From contig NC_017075.1 of the NCBI RefSeq assembly GCF_000284255.1, positions 2,852,001 to 2,916,000 of the forward strand: a DNA stretch of 64,000 nt. Reading direction: 5' to 3'. The DNA is from Rubrivivax gelatinosus IL144. Lineage in GTDB: Bacteria; Pseudomonadota; Gammaproteobacteria; Burkholderiales; Burkholderiaceae_C. Under the pieces are notes generated by a model. That model saw only the letters and a list, made by a program, of their open reading frames with translations, ran no database searches and was not told the DNA's origin. Shown here piece by piece: positions 41,407 through 51,589 of the stretch (position 1 is its first letter; every line of letters starts with the position of its first letter). The position numbers and the translations under genes are program-made.

Positions 41407-42777
41407 TCAGTGCAGGCCCAGCAGCCGGGCCACGTCGTTGAAGAGGGCGAGCGACATCATCATCAGCAGCACCGCGATCCCGCCGCGCTGCAGCCTCGCC
41501 AGCCACAGATCGGAGACTGGCCGTCCGGTGACGGCCTCGAAAATGTAATACATGAGATGGCCGCCATCGAGCATCGGCAGCGGCAACAGGTTCAGCACGC
41601 CCAGGCTGACGCTGACCAGCGCGAGGAAACCGAGGTACACCGCCGGGCCGCGCTGCACCGACTGGCCGGCGTAGTCGGCGATGGTCAGCGGGCCGCTGAG
41701 GTTCTTCAGCGAGGCCTCGCCGATCAGCATGTTGCCGATCATGCGCAGCGTCAGCGACGACACCTCCCAGGTGCGCGAGGCGCCCTGCTGCAGGCCGTCG
41801 AGGAAGCCGCGGCGCACGACGATCGTCTCGGGCATCGAGCCGACGACGGTGTCGATGCGGCCGATGGCCTGGCCGTCGACCTGCACGACGCGCGGCACGA
41901 TGTCCAGGTCGAGTTCCCTGCCGCCGCGCTCGACGCGCCAGCGCATCCCGACGCCCTTGCCGTCCTCGACCGCGGCGCGCACGCGGCGCACCAGCGCCGT
42001 CGCGTCGGCCACCGGCTGGCCGTCGACCAGCAGCACGCGGTCGCCGGCACGCAGCCCGGCGGCCGCCCCCGGGCTGCCGGCACGCACCTCGCCGATGCGC
42101 GCCTCGCTGAAAGGGGCGCCGAAGCCGAGCTGGCCGACGAGGCCGGAATCGACGTCGCGGGTCGAATAACGCGACAGGTCCAGGTGCAGCGTGCGCACGC
42201 CGTGTCCGTCGCGCTGGCTGACCTCCAGATCGATCGAGCGGCCCTGCATCGCCGCCTGCGTGACCTGCCAGCGCAGGTCGGTCATCGAGTCGACCTCGTC
42301 CCAGGCCAGGCCGTCGCGGGACACGGCTCGAACCCAGTCGCCGGCACGCAGGCCGGCGGCTTCGACGGCGCTGCCGGCCGGCGGCGTGCCGAGCACGGCC
42401 TTGGGCTCCTCGATGCCGATCCAGTGCGCCGCGGCGTACAACAGCACCGCCAGCACGAGGTTGGCCAGCGGCCCGGCCGAGACGATGGCCGCGCGGCGCG
42501 GCAGCGACTGGCGGTTGAAGGCGCGATGGCGTTCGTGGGCGGCCACCGGCTCCTCGCGCTCGTCGAGCATCTTCACGTAGCCGCCCAGCGGCAGCGCGCA
42601 GACGACGAACTCGGTGCGGTCGGCACCGCGCACGCGGCTGAACAGCACGCGGCCGAAGCCGATCGAGAAACGCTGCACCTTGACGCCGCAGGCCACCGCG
42701 ACGCGGTAGTGCCCGTACTCGTGCACGACGATCAGCACGCCGAGCGTCGCCACGAAGGCCAGCGCGGTGACGATCAC
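41407..42777 (-). CDS. rseP: Site-2 protease RseP
   Basis: Intramembrane zinc metalloprotease that cleaves RseA-type anti-sigma factors in the envelope stress response. 456 residues from GTG 42777, overlapping the dxr stop (GTGA). Active-site H19-E-Y-G-H23 in the first membrane helix, two PDZ domains (about 120-300; AAGLRAGDWVRAVS and AGLRAGDRVLLVDGQPV), and the second active-site motif PLPMLDGGHL near the C-terminus. Confidence 0.97.
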   Translation of the reverse strand: MIVTALAFVATLGVLIVVHEYGHYRVAVACGVKVQRFSIGFGRVLFSRVRGADRTEFVVCALPLGGYVKMLDEREEPVAAHERHRAFNRQSLPRRAAIVSAGPLANLVLAVLLYAAAHWIGIEEPKAVLGTPPAGSAVEAAGLRAGDWVRAVSRDGLAWDEVDSMTDLRWQVTQAAMQGRSIDLEVSQRDGHGVRTLHLDLSRYSTRDVDSGLVGQLGFGAPFSEARIGEVRAGSPGAAAGLRAGDRVLLVDGQPVADATALVRRVRAAVEDGKGVGMRWRVERGGRELDLDIVPRVVQVDGQAIGRIDTVVGSMPETIVVRRGFLDGLQQGASRTWEVSSLTLRMIGNMLIGEASLKNLSGPLTIADYAGQSVQRGPAVYLGFLALVSVSLGVLNLLPLPMLDGGHLMYYIFEAVTGRPVSDLWLARLQRGGIAVLLMMMSLALFNDVARLLGLH

Positions 42778-43958
42778 GCGGCGCGCGCTCCGATGAGGAT
42801 GCGCGCGGCGGCACGCGCCCGTTCGTCCAGCGCGATCAGGTCGTCGATCGTGCCGATCGCGCCCAGCGCCGGCACGAGGCGCTCGACGGTGCCGGCGTTG
42901 ACGGCGTGGATGTCGGTGAAGCCGATGCGGCGGTCGAGGAAGGCCGCGACGGCCTCCTCGTTGGCCGCGTTCATCACCGCCGTGGCGCCCACCGGGCCGC
43001 GCAGCGTCTCCCAGGCCAGCGCCAGTCCGGGGAAGCGGCGCAGGTCGGGTTCCTCGAAGGTCAGCGCCTGCAACTGCAGGAAGTCCAGGCGCGAGGCACC
43101 GCACTCGATGCGCTCGGGGAAGGCCAGGCCGTAGGCGATCGGCACGCGCATGTCCGGCGTGCCGAGCTGCGCCAGCACCGAGTTGTCGCGGCAGACGACC
43201 ATCGAGTGGATGATGCTCTGCGGGTGGATGACGACGCGCACCTGCTCGGGCTCGAGGCCGAACAGCCAGCGCGCCTCGATGACCTCGAGCGCCTTGTTCA
43301 TCATCGTCGCCGAGTCGACCGAGATCTTGCGGCCCATGACCCAGTTCGGGTGGGCCACGGCCTGCTCGGGCGTGACGTCGGCGAGCGTCGCCGGATCGCG
43401 GCGGCGGAACGGGCCGCCGCTGGCGGTCAGCACGATGTGGTCGATGCGCTGGCCCCAGACGCGGCGGTCCTCGGGCAGGCACTGGAAGATCGCCGAGTGT
43501 TCGCTGTCGATCGGCAGCAGCGTCGCGCCGCCGTCCTCGACGGCCTTCATGAACAGCGCGCCGCCGACGACCAGCGCCTCCTTGTTGGCCAGCAGCAGGC
43601 GCTTGCCGGAGCGCGCCGCCGCCATGCACGACGGCAGGCCGGCCGCCCCGACGATGGCCGCCATCACGCTGTCGACCTCGGGTTCGGAGACCAGTTCGCA
43701 CAGCGCGTGGGCGCCGACGCGGACCTCGGTGCGCACGCCGCCGAGCAGCGCGCGCAGCGCCGTCGCCCGCTCTTCGGTTGGCACGACGGCGACACGCGGG
43801 CGGAACTGGCGGCACTGGGCCGCGAGCTCCTCGACACGCTGGAAGGCGCTCAGGCCGTAGACCTCGAAACGCTCGGGGTGGCGGGCCACGACGTCCAGCG
43901 TGCTGGTGCCGATGGAGCCGGTGGAGCCGAGGATGACCAGACGTTGGAGTGTGCTCAC
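42774..43958 (-). CDS. dxr: 1-deoxy-D-xylulose 5-phosphate reductoisomerase
   Basis: Committed step of the MEP isoprenoid pathway, making MEP with NADPH. 394 residues from GTG 43958. NADPH-binding loop GSTGSIGTSTL at 11-21, then LLANKEALVVGG, PIDSEHSAIFQ, TASGGPFRRRD and MGRKISVDSATMMNKALE, the full set of substrate and metal motifs. In this cluster uppS, an isoprenoid-using enzyme, is two genes upstream. Confidence 0.98.
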   Translation of the reverse strand: MSTLQRLVILGSTGSIGTSTLDVVARHPERFEVYGLSAFQRVEELAAQCRQFRPRVAVVPTEERATALRALLGGVRTEVRVGAHALCELVSEPEVDSVMAAIVGAAGLPSCMAAARSGKRLLLANKEALVVGGALFMKAVEDGGATLLPIDSEHSAIFQCLPEDRRVWGQRIDHIVLTASGGPFRRRDPATLADVTPEQAVAHPNWVMGRKISVDSATMMNKALEVIEARWLFGLEPEQVRVVIHPQSIIHSMVVCRDNSVLAQLGTPDMRVPIAYGLAFPERIECGASRLDFLQLQALTFEEPDLRRFPGLALAWETLRGPVGATAVMNAANEEAVAAFLDRRIGFTDIHAVNAGTVERLVPALGAIGTIDDLIALDERARAAARILIGARAA

Positions 43959-43984
43959 GATGCCTGCCAGGTGACGGAAGTAGC

Positions 43985-44821
43985 TTAGACCCCGGCCAAG
44001 GCCAGGGCGATCGGGAAGACCGGCAGCAGCGCGTCGACACGGTCGAGCACGCCGCCATGGCCGGGCAACAGGCGGCTGCTGTCCTTGGCGCCGGCCGCGC
44101 GCTTGACCAGCGACTCGACGAGGTCGCCGACGACGCTCATCGCGACCAGCGCCAGCAGCGCCGCGGCCGCCAGCGCCGGCCCCAGCGTATCGAGCATGCG
44201 GCTGTACAGCCCCGGGCCGTCCAGGCTCCAGTGGCGGTCGACGGCGATCCAGGCCAGGGCCAGCAGCAGCACCCCGGCCACGCCGCTCCAGACGCCTTCC
44301 CAGCTCTTGCCCGGGCTGACCGAAGGCGCGAGCTTGCGCCGGCCGAAGGCCCGGCCGCCGAAGTAGGCGCAGATGTCGGCCGCCCACACGAGGCAGAAGA
44401 CCGAGAACATGAAATTCAGGCCGACGACGCGGGCATGGGCGATCGCCAGCCAGGCGGCCCAGAGCATCACCAGTCCGAGAATCCAGCGCGCGGCCTGCGG
44501 CAGCCTCGGCCACGCTGCCGGGCCGCCGCGCAGCGCGACGACGCTGCCCGGCACCCACAGCGCGACGGCCAGCCACCAGACGAAGGACGGTGCCCGCTCC
44601 ACCCAGCCGGCCGCCAGCGACGCGCCGCAGGCGGCCGCCAGCACGGCGGCCATCGCGATCGCGACGCCCTGCCCGGCCTGGTTCAACCGTGCCCATTCCC
44701 AACCGGCGGCCGCCAGCAGCACCAGCGTCAGCAGCGCGAACCACCCCGGCCCGGGGGCCGCCAGCGACGCGATCAGGACGAGGAGCAGGACGACGGCCGT
44801 GATGACCCGCTGTCGCAGCAT
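43985..44821 (-). CDS. cdsA: Phosphatidate cytidylyltransferase
   Basis: Integral membrane enzyme making CDP-diacylglycerol from phosphatidate and CTP for phospholipid synthesis. 278 residues with about eight membrane helices, the SVSPGKSWEG motif and the C-terminal CDS signature KRAAGAKDSSRLLPGHGGVL followed by DRVDALLP. Sits 6 bp after uppS. Confidence 0.97.
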   Translation of the reverse strand: MLRQRVITAVVLLLVLIASLAAPGPGWFALLTLVLLAAAGWEWARLNQAGQGVAIAMAAVLAAACGASLAAGWVERAPSFVWWLAVALWVPGSVVALRGGPAAWPRLPQAARWILGLVMLWAAWLAIAHARVVGLNFMFSVFCLVWAADICAYFGGRAFGRRKLAPSVSPGKSWEGVWSGVAGVLLLALAWIAVDRHWSLDGPGLYSRMLDTLGPALAAAALLALVAMSVVGDLVESLVKRAAGAKDSSRLLPGHGGVLDRVDALLPVFPIALALAGV

Positions 44822-44827
44822 GGGACC

Positions 44828-45598
44828 TCAGGGGCTGTCGGACACCACCTGCGCGGGACGGATGCCGCCGAAACGGCGGTCACGCTGCGCATAGGCGGCC
44901 AGCGCGGCGTCGATCTCGGACTCGCCGAAATCGGGCCACAGGCACTCGGTGAAGAACAGCTCCGAGTACGCCGCCTGCCACAGCAGGAAGTTGCTCATGC
45001 GCATCTCGCCGCCTGTGCGGATGAAGAGGTCCGGATCCGGCGCGAAGGACAGCGCCATGTGCCGCGAGAGGTAGGACTCGTCGAAGTCCTCGGGCTTGAC
45101 GCCGTCGGCCAGCGCCTGACGGCAGGCCTGCACGACGTCCCAGCGGCCGCCGTAGTTGAAGGCCACCGACAGCGTGATGCGGCGGTTGTTCGCCGTCAGC
45201 GATTCGGCACGGTCCCAGGCATCACGCAGCTTGTCGGAGACCGCCGAGCGGTCGCCGATGATGCGGATGCGCACGCCGTCGCCGGCCATCTTCGTCAGGT
45301 ACTTGGACACCGCGACGAGCACCAGGCCCATCAGGCCCGACACCTCGTCGGACGGACGCTTCCAGTTCTCGGACGAGAAGGCGAAGACGGTGAGGTACTC
45401 GACGCCACGCTCGGCAAAGGCGTTGACGGCCCGCACCAGCGTGTCCACGCCCTGCTTGTGGCCGAAGAAACGCGGCATGTAGCGCTGGCGGGCCCAGCGC
45501 CCGTTGCCGTCCATGACGACGGCGACATGGCGCGGCCTGGCGCAATCGGGCACCTTGCCGTTGGGCGCGAGGTTTTCGGTCAGCGGGAGATGGGTCAT
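44828..45598 (-). CDS. uppS: Undecaprenyl diphosphate synthase (cis-prenyltransferase)
   Basis: Builds the C55 lipid carrier for peptidoglycan and other cell-wall polymers. 256 residues. Catalytic D30 in VVMDGNGRWA, then GHKQGVDTLVR, TVFAFSSENWKRP, and the C-terminal LFIRTGGEMRMSNFLLWQAA and YSELFFTECLWPDF, all family motifs. Between frr and cdsA. Confidence 0.98.
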   Translation of the reverse strand: MTHLPLTENLAPNGKVPDCARPRHVAVVMDGNGRWARQRYMPRFFGHKQGVDTLVRAVNAFAERGVEYLTVFAFSSENWKRPSDEVSGLMGLVLVAVSKYLTKMAGDGVRIRIIGDRSAVSDKLRDAWDRAESLTANNRRITLSVAFNYGGRWDVVQACRQALADGVKPEDFDESYLSRHMALSFAPDPDLFIRTGGEMRMSNFLLWQAAYSELFFTECLWPDFGESEIDAALAAYAQRDRRFGGIRPAQVVSDSP

Positions 45599-45614
45599 CG
45601 GCGGCGCAGGCGAC

Positions 45615-46175
45615 TCAGACGGCCATGACCTCCGCTTCCTTGGCTTGGACGAGCTTGTCGATCTCGGCGATCGTACGATCCGTCAGGCGCTGGACCTCGT
45701 CCTGCCCGCGGCGCTCGTCGTCCTCGGAGACGAGTTTGTCTTTGACCAGCTTCTTCAGCTGCTCGTTGGCGTCGCGGCGCACCGCGCGCACGTGGATCTT
45801 GGCTTCTTCGCCGGTGTGGCGCACGACCTTGGTCAGCTCCTTGCGGCGCTCTTCGGTCAGCGCGGGCATCGGCACGCGCAGCAGGTCGCCCTGGGCGGAG
45901 GGGTTCAGGCCGAGATCCGACTCGCGGATCGCCTTCTCGATCTTCGCGCCCATGCCCTTTTCCCAGGGCTGCACGCTGATCGTGCGGGCGTCGAGCAGCG
46001 AGACGTTGGCGACCTGGCTGATCGGCAGCATCGAGCCGTAGTACTCGACGTGGACCTGGTCCAGGATGCCCGGGTGGGCGCGGCCGGTGCGGATCTTGTG
46101 CAGTTCGTTCTTGAACGAATCGACGGACTTCGCCATCTTCTCGGCGGCCGTCTTTTGGATGTCAGCGGTGGTCAT
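45615..46175 (-). CDS. frr: Ribosome recycling factor
   Basis: Splits post-termination ribosomes together with EF-G. 186 residues, standard length, with [20 protein letters not shown] at the start and [19 protein letters not shown] in the middle; three-helix-bundle architecture. Located between pyrH and uppS. Confidence 0.98.
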   Translation of the reverse strand: MTTADIQKTAAEKMAKSVDSFKNELHKIRTGRAHPGILDQVHVEYYGSMLPISQVANVSLLDARTISVQPWEKGMGAKIEKAIRESDLGLNPSAQGDLLRVPMPALTEERRKELTKVVRHTGEEAKIHVRAVRRDANEQLKKLVKDKLVSEDDERRGQDEVQRLTDRTIAEIDKLVQAKEAEVMAV

Positions 46176-46190
46176 GAGATGGGGGCCTCG

Positions 46191-46901
46191 TCAAACGTGC
46201 ACGAGCGTGCCTTCGTCCTCGCCCAGCACGACGCGCTTCAGGGCGCCGGGCTTGTTGATGCTGAAGACCCGGATCGGCAGCTTCTGGTCGCGGCACAGCG
46301 CGAACGCTGTGGCGTCCATGACCTGCAGGTTCCTCGCGATCGCTTCGTCGAAGGCGATCGTCGAGTAGCGCGTGGCGGTCGGGTCCTTGTTCGGGTCGGC
46401 GGAATAGACGCCGTCGACCTTGGTCGCCTTCAGCACCACCTCGGCGCCGACTTCGGCGCCACGCAGCGCAGCGGCGGTGTCGGTGGTGAAGAACGGGTTG
46501 CCGGTGCCGGCGGCGAAGACGACGATCTTGCCTTCCTCGAGGTACTGCAGCGCCTTCGGGCGCACGTACGGCTCGACGACCTGCTCGATCGAGATCGCCG
46601 ACATCACGCGGGCGGTCATGCCTTCCTGGCGCATCGTGTCGGCCAGCGCGAGCGAGTTCATCACCGTCGCGAGCATGCCCATGTAGTCGGCGGTGGCGCG
46701 GTCCATGCCGACCGAGCCGCCCGCGACACCGCGGAAGATGTTGCCGCCGCCGATGACGACGGCGACCTGGCAGCCCAGGTTGGTGATCTCCTGGACTTCA
46801 CGCACCATGCGCACGATGGTGCCGCGATTGATGCCGTACGAGTCCTCTCCCATCAGCGCCTCGCCCGACAGTTTGAGCAGAATGCGCTTGTATGCGGGCA
46901 T
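46191..46901 (-). CDS. pyrH: Uridylate kinase
   Basis: UMP to UDP phosphorylation in pyrimidine nucleotide synthesis. 236 residues from ATG 46901 ([18 protein letters not shown]). [30 protein letters not shown] and the C-terminal [17 protein letters not shown] are typical of the bacterial hexameric UMP kinase. Between tsf and frr. Confidence 0.98.
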   Translation of the reverse strand: MPAYKRILLKLSGEALMGEDSYGINRGTIVRMVREVQEITNLGCQVAVVIGGGNIFRGVAGGSVGMDRATADYMGMLATVMNSLALADTMRQEGMTARVMSAISIEQVVEPYVRPKALQYLEEGKIVVFAAGTGNPFFTTDTAAALRGAEVGAEVVLKATKVDGVYSADPNKDPTATRYSTIAFDEAIARNLQVMDATAFALCRDQKLPIRVFSINKPGALKRVVLGEDEGTLVHV

Positions 46902-46943
46902 GCGAGAGACTCCTGATTCGGTGGTGATGCGAGAGAGAGTGTA

Positions 46944-46964
46944 AGGGGGCACGAGGCCCCCTTT
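46944..46964 (-). other. Hairpin between tsf and pyrH
   Basis: AAGGGGGC (46944-46951), loop ACGAG, GCCCCCTT (46957-46964): a perfect 8-bp stem 16 bp after the tsf stop. On the minus strand it is not followed by a T-run, so it probably attenuates rather than ends transcription before pyrH. Confidence 0.45.
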
Positions 46965-46979
46965 GTTGCCGGACCTAGC

Positions 46980-47900
46980 TTATTGGCCCTTGGCGGCGGC
47001 GACCTGGGCCGCGACCTCGGCGGCGAAGTCGTCGACCTTCTTTTCGATGCCTTCGCCGACCACGTACAGGGTGAAGCCCTTCACCGTGGTGCCGGCGGCC
47101 TTGAGCATCTGCTCGACGGTCTGCTTGTCGTTCTTGACGAAGGCCTGGTTCAGCAGCGAGACCTCCTTCAGGAACTTCTGCACCGAACCCTCGACGCGCT
47201 TGGCGACGATCTCCGGCGACTGCACCGGCTTGCCGGCGGCGGTCGCGGCGGCGGCGTCTTCGGCGGCCTTCTCGGCGGCGATGCGGCGCTCGGACTCGAC
47301 CAGGTCGGCCGGGACTTCGCTGGCGGCCAGCGCCTTGGGCTTCATCGCGGCGACGTGCATCGCGACGTCCTTGGCGGCGACGGCGTCACCTTCGAACTCG
47401 ACGACGACGCCGATGCGCGTGCCGTGCAGGTAGCTGGCGAGCTGGCCGCCGCCGGCGTAGCGCTTGAAGCGGCGGATCGACATGTTCTCGCCGATCTTGC
47501 CGATCAGGCCCTTGCGCACGTCCTCGAGCGTCGGGCCGAAGCCGTCCTGCTCGTAGGCCAGCGCGCCGAGCGCGGCGACGTCGGCCGGGTTCTTCTCGGC
47601 GACGAGCTGAGCCGTGGCCTTGGCGAAAGCCAGGAACGAGTCGTTCTTCGAGACGAAGTCGGTCTCGCAGTTGATTTCGACGAGCGCGCCGGTGGCGCCT
47701 TCGACGGCAGCGGCGACCACGCCTTCGGCGGTGATGCGGCTGGCGGCCTTGCCGGCCTTGTTGCCGAGCTTGACGCGCAGGATCTCCTCGGCGCGGGCGA
47801 TGTCGCCGTCGGCCTCGGTGAGCGCCTTCTTGCACTCCATCATCGGCGCATCGGTCTTGGCGCGCAGTTCGGCAACCATGCTGGCGGTGATTGCGGGCAT
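46980..47900 (-). CDS. tsf: Elongation factor Ts
   Basis: Nucleotide exchange factor for EF-Tu. 306 residues from ATG 47900. The N-terminal UBA-like domain and signature [20 protein letters not shown], then [19 protein letters not shown] and [13 protein letters not shown]. Follows rpsB as in nearly all bacteria, across a 102-bp gap containing a strong hairpin. Confidence 0.98.
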   Translation of the reverse strand: MPAITASMVAELRAKTDAPMMECKKALTEADGDIARAEEILRVKLGNKAGKAASRITAEGVVAAAVEGATGALVEINCETDFVSKNDSFLAFAKATAQLVAEKNPADVAALGALAYEQDGFGPTLEDVRKGLIGKIGENMSIRRFKRYAGGGQLASYLHGTRIGVVVEFEGDAVAAKDVAMHVAAMKPKALAASEVPADLVESERRIAAEKAAEDAAAATAAGKPVQSPEIVAKRVEGSVQKFLKEVSLLNQAFVKNDKQTVEQMLKAAGTTVKGFTLYVVGEGIEKKVDDFAAEVAAQVAAAKGQ

Positions 47901-47975
47901 CTCTCTACTCCATTCGGATGGCAGGAAACCGCCGCAGCGCGTCGTGCGCGCCGGCGGCGGACTCACGGATTCGGG

Positions 47976-47997
47976 GCGGGGCCGGGTGCGGCCCCGC
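47976..47997 (-). other. Hairpin between rpsB and tsf
   Basis: GCGGGGCCG (47976-47984), loop GGTG, CGGCCCCGC (47989-47997): a perfect 9-bp stem just after the rpsB stop. No T-run follows; a partial terminator between rpsB and tsf is known in other bacteria and would fit. Confidence 0.5.
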
Positions 47998-48002
47998 GCG
48001 GA

Positions 48003-48746
48003 TCAGGCCTCTTCGCGGACCTCGACGAACTCGTCGGCGCCGGCGGCGGCTTGCACGACCTCGTTGGTCGCGCTGGCCTTGCCTTCGAGCACCGCGTCGG
48101 CGACGGCGCGCGCGTACAGCGCGACAGCCTTGGCCGAGTCGTCGTTGCCGGGGATGACGTAGTCGATGCCCACCGGCGAGTGGTTGGTGTCGACGACGCC
48201 GATCACCGGGATGCCGAGCTTCTTGGCTTCGGCGACGGCGATCTTGTGATAGCCGACGTCGATCACGAACATCGCGTCAGGCAGCGCGCTCATGTCCTGG
48301 ATGCCGCCGATGTCCTTCTCGAGCTTGACCAGCTCGCGATCGAACAGCAGGGCTTCCTTCTTGATCATCTGCTCCATGCCGGCTTCCTTGGTCGCCTGCA
48401 TGTCCTTGAGCTTCTTCAGCGAGCCCTTGACCGTCTTGAAGTTGGTCAGCATGCCGCCGAGCCAGCGTTGGTCGACGTAGGGCATGCCGCAGCGCTGGGC
48501 TTCCATCGCGACCACTTCGCGCGCCTGGCGCTTGGTGCCGATCATCAGGATCGTGCCGCGGCGCGCGCTCAGCTGGCGCACGAACTTCATCGCGTCCTCG
48601 AAGAGCGGCTGCGTCTTCTCGAGGTTGATGATGTGGATCTTGTTGCGATGGCCGTAGATGTACGGGGCCATCTTGGGGTTCCAGAAGCGCGTTTGGTGCC
48701 CGAAATGGACGCCGGCTTCCAGCATTTCACGCATGGAGACAGTCAT
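48003..48746 (-). CDS. rpsB: 30S ribosomal protein S2
   Basis: 247 residues from ATG 48746 ([20 protein letters not shown]). [20 protein letters not shown] and [20 protein letters not shown] are S2 signatures. First gene of the long minus-strand cluster; divergent from the amidase gene across 188 bp that must hold the rpsB promoter, though I see no unambiguous -35/-10 pair there. Confidence 0.98.
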   Translation of the reverse strand: MTVSMREMLEAGVHFGHQTRFWNPKMAPYIYGHRNKIHIINLEKTQPLFEDAMKFVRQLSARRGTILMIGTKRQAREVVAMEAQRCGMPYVDQRWLGGMLTNFKTVKGSLKKLKDMQATKEAGMEQMIKKEALLFDRELVKLEKDIGGIQDMSALPDAMFVIDVGYHKIAVAEAKKLGIPVIGVVDTNHSPVGIDYVIPGNDDSAKAVALYARAVADAVLEGKASATNEVVQAAAGADEFVEVREEA

Positions 48747-48934
48747 GGAGACTCCGAAGGTTGGATCTAGAATCCCGGCGCTTGATCGTTGCCGAAGGTG
48801 ACCGATTGGCTCGAGTCGTGAAAGCGACTGAAGCCTCTCCCGTCTCCCCGCCAGCGACACCTCAGGTGCCCGGGTTCGCGGATGTGTCCGTCTCGAATCG
48901 CAGGGGCATCAGCACCCGCCCCGAGACAAACCCA

Positions 48935-50308
48935 ATGAGTCTACCACGCCGCGGCGCCCCCGATCTGGGCGACGCCCGGAACCGCATCGTGTCCGGCGCT
49001 TCCAGCGCCCTCGCGATGCTCGAAGAATCCCTCGCCGCGGCCGACGCGGCGCCCTGCCGCCACGCCTTCGTGCGCCGCTTCGACGCCCAGGCCCGGGCCA
49101 CGGCCGCGGCGGTCGATGCGCTGCACGCCGCCGGCGCCCCGCTGCCGCCGCTGGCCGGGCTGGCGGTCTCGATCAAGGACCTGTTCGACGTCGCCGGGCA
49201 GCCGACGACCGGCGCCTCGGCGGCGCTGGCCGACGCGCCGCCGGCCGCCGCCGACTGCCCGGCCGTCGCCCGGCTGCGCTCTGCCGGCGCGGCGCTGGTC
49301 GGCCATACCAATCTGTCCGAGTTCGCCTTTTCCGGCCTCGGCCTCAACCCGCACCACGGCACGCCGGCCAACCCGGTGAGCGCGGCGCTGGACGCGACGC
49401 CGCGTGTGCCCGGCGGCTCGACCTCGGGCGGCGCGGTCAGCATCGCCACCGGCGCGGCCTGGGCGGCGCTGGGTTCGGACACCGGCGGCTCGATCCGCAT
49501 CCCGGCGGCCTTCCAGGGCCTGGTCGGCTTCAAGAGCACGCAGGCGCTGGTGCCGCTGGACGGCAGCATCCCGCTGTCGAGCTCGCTGGACACGGCCTGC
49601 GCGATCACACGCTCGGTGGCCGACGCGGTGCAGCTGCACGGCATCCTCGCGGCACGCACACCGCGGCCGGCCGCGCGTCCTCTCGACGGGCTGCGTTTCG
49701 CCGTGCCGCGCACGCTGATGCTCGACGGCCTGGACGACAGCGTCGCGGCGGCCTTCGACGCCGCGCTGGCGACGCTGTCGGCCGGCGGCGCACGCATCGT
49801 CGAGATCGTGCTGCCCGAACTGGGCGAGCTGGCGTCGATCAACGCCGCCGGCGGTTTCCCGGCCGCCGAGTCCTGGACCTGGCATCGCCACCGCCTGGCC
49901 GAGCGCGGCGATCGTTACGACCCGCGTGTCGCCAGCCGCATCCGTCGCGGCGAAACGATGTCGGCCGCCGACTACCTGGACCTGCAGCGCACGCGCCGCG
50001 ACTGGATCCGCCGGGTGCAGACGGCGCTCGCCGGCTTCGACGCCGCGCTGTCGCCGACGGTGCCGATCGTCGCGCCGCCGCTGGCGCCGCTGGAGGCCGA
50101 CGACAAGCTCTTCTTCGCCACCAATGCGCTGGTGCTGCGCAATCCGGCGGCGGTGAACTTCCTCGACGGCTGCGCGCTGTCGCTGCCCTGCCAGACCGCC
50201 GGCGTGCTGCCGGTCGGGCTGATGCTCTGGGCACCGGCTTTCGCCGACGACACGGTGCTCGGCGCCGCGCTGCAGGTCGAGAGCGCGCTCGCCGCGCGGG
50301 AGGCTTGA
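48935..50308 (+). CDS. Amidase (amidase signature family)
   Basis: Ser-cisSer-Lys amide hydrolase; 457 residues from ATG 48935. Catalytic K81 (VSIKDLFDVAG), cis-Ser S164 (GGSTSGGA) and nucleophile S186 (DTGGSIRIPA) are all present. It resembles stand-alone amidases rather than GatA: gatB and gatC are absent. The substrate is unknown. The D-amino-acid dehydrogenase gene starts 2 bp after the stop, so the two are almost certainly cotranscribed. The ribosome site is weak; an in-frame GTG about 54 bp upstream is possible. Confidence 0.92.
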   Translation: MSLPRRGAPDLGDARNRIVSGASSALAMLEESLAAADAAPCRHAFVRRFDAQARATAAAVDALHAAGAPLPPLAGLAVSIKDLFDVAGQPTTGASAALADAPPAAADCPAVARLRSAGAALVGHTNLSEFAFSGLGLNPHHGTPANPVSAALDATPRVPGGSTSGGAVSIATGAAWAALGSDTGGSIRIPAAFQGLVGFKSTQALVPLDGSIPLSSSLDTACAITRSVADAVQLHGILAARTPRPAARPLDGLRFAVPRTLMLDGLDDSVAAAFDAALATLSAGGARIVEIVLPELGELASINAAGGFPAAESWTWHRHRLAERGDRYDPRVASRIRRGETMSAADYLDLQRTRRDWIRRVQTALAGFDAALSPTVPIVAPPLAPLEADDKLFFATNALVLRNPAAVNFLDGCALSLPCQTAGVLPVGLMLWAPAFADDTVLGAALQVESALAAREA

Positions 50309-50310
50309 CG

Positions 50311-51564
50311 ATGCGAGTCGCCGTCATCGGGGCCGGCATCGTCGGCGTCACCACCGCGTTCGAACTCGCCGCCGACGGGCACGAGGTCGTGGTCTACGAA
50401 CGCCGCGGCAGCGTCGCCGCGGAAACCAGCTTCGCCAACGCCGGCGTGCTGGCCCCGGGCTACGTGATGCCCTCGGCCGCGCCGGGCATGCCGCTGAAGC
50501 TGATGCTGCAGCTCTTCCGCCGCGAAGGCGCGCTGACGCTGGACGGCCTGGGCGTCTGGGGCCAGCTGCCCTGGCTGTGGCGCTGGTGGCGCGCCTGCCG
50601 CCCCGGCGTGCACGCGACCAACCGCGCCGCGATGCTGCGCCTGGCGCGACTCAGCCAGGAGCGCCTGGCGACGCTGACGCGCTCGCTGCGCCTGGACTAC
50701 GAGCACAGCCGCGGCTACACGGTGCTGCTGCGCAGCGAACGCGAACTCAAGCGCGCCCGGCCAGGCCTGAAGCTGCTCGCCGAACTCGGCGTGCCCTTCG
50801 AGTTGCTCGACGCCGAACGTGCCCGCCAGGTCGAGCCGGGACTGAACCCCGAGACGGCGCTGCGCGCGGCCGTGCACCTGCCGCAGGACGGCGTCGGCAA
50901 CTGCCGCCAGTTCGCGCAGCAGCTGAAGACCGAGGCCGCGCAGCGCGGCGCCGACTTCCGCTTCGGTGTCGAGGTCGAGCGCATCGGCGCCGGCGGCAGC
51001 CCGACGGTGCTCGCCTGCGGCCGCGAGGAGCGTTTCGACGCCGTCGTGCTGTGCAGCGGCGCGGCCTCGGTCCCGCTGCTGCACTCGCTGCGGCTGAAGC
51101 TGCCGCTGGCGCCGGTCTGGGGCTACGCGGTGACCGCACCGCTGCGCCAGCTCGAGGCCTATCCCGACCTCGGCCCGCGCTCGGCGATCTTCGACGAACG
51201 CTTCCGCGTCACCGTCAGCCGCCTCGGCCAGCGCGTGCGTGTGGCCGGCAGCAGCGAGATCGGCGGCCGCGCCGACCGCTACGACGAACGCGCGCTGCGC
51301 ACGCTGTACCGCGTGCTCGAGGACTGGTTCCCCGGCGCCTTCGTCGCGACCCAGGCGCAGCGCTGGAAGGGCGCGCGCCCCAGCCTGCCCGATGGCCCAC
51401 CGGTGCTGGGCACCAGCGGCCTGCCCGGTGTCTGGCTGAACCTGGGCCACGGCGCCAGCGGCTGGGCGCTGGCCTGCGGCTCGGCGCGTGTGCTGGCCGA
51501 ACAGGTGGCCGGGCGCGCCGCGCCGCTGGACATGACGGCGCTCGGCCTGGAACGCCTGCGCTGA
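50311..51564 (+). CDS. dadA: D-amino acid dehydrogenase (DadA-like flavoprotein)
   Basis: FAD-dependent membrane-associated oxidase of D-amino acids feeding the respiratory chain. 417 residues; start ATG 50311 has GGGAGG upstream. FAD-binding GAGIVGVTTAFELAADGHEV at the N-terminus, ETSFANAGVLAPGYVMPSA typical of DadA, and the C-terminal NLGHGASGWALACGSAR. The GWT-type motif of classical DadA reads GAS here. It could use other amino acids; the symbol is by resemblance. The upstream amidase may release its substrate. Confidence 0.88.
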   Translation: MRVAVIGAGIVGVTTAFELAADGHEVVVYERRGSVAAETSFANAGVLAPGYVMPSAAPGMPLKLMLQLFRREGALTLDGLGVWGQLPWLWRWWRACRPGVHATNRAAMLRLARLSQERLATLTRSLRLDYEHSRGYTVLLRSERELKRARPGLKLLAELGVPFELLDAERARQVEPGLNPETALRAAVHLPQDGVGNCRQFAQQLKTEAAQRGADFRFGVEVERIGAGGSPTVLACGREERFDAVVLCSGAASVPLLHSLRLKLPLAPVWGYAVTAPLRQLEAYPDLGPRSAIFDERFRVTVSRLGQRVRVAGSSEIGGRADRYDERALRTLYRVLEDWFPGAFVATQAQRWKGARPSLPDGPPVLGTSGLPGVWLNLGHGASGWALACGSARVLAEQVAGRAAPLDMTALGLERLR

Positions 51565-51589
51565 ACCAGGGCAGGACGAGAATGGCGGC

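Noticed and set aside
48761..48934. N-terminal extension of the amidase from an upstream TTG
   Set aside because: The extension reads through the rpsB promoter region, lacks amidase features, and the ATG at 48935 gives a normal length.
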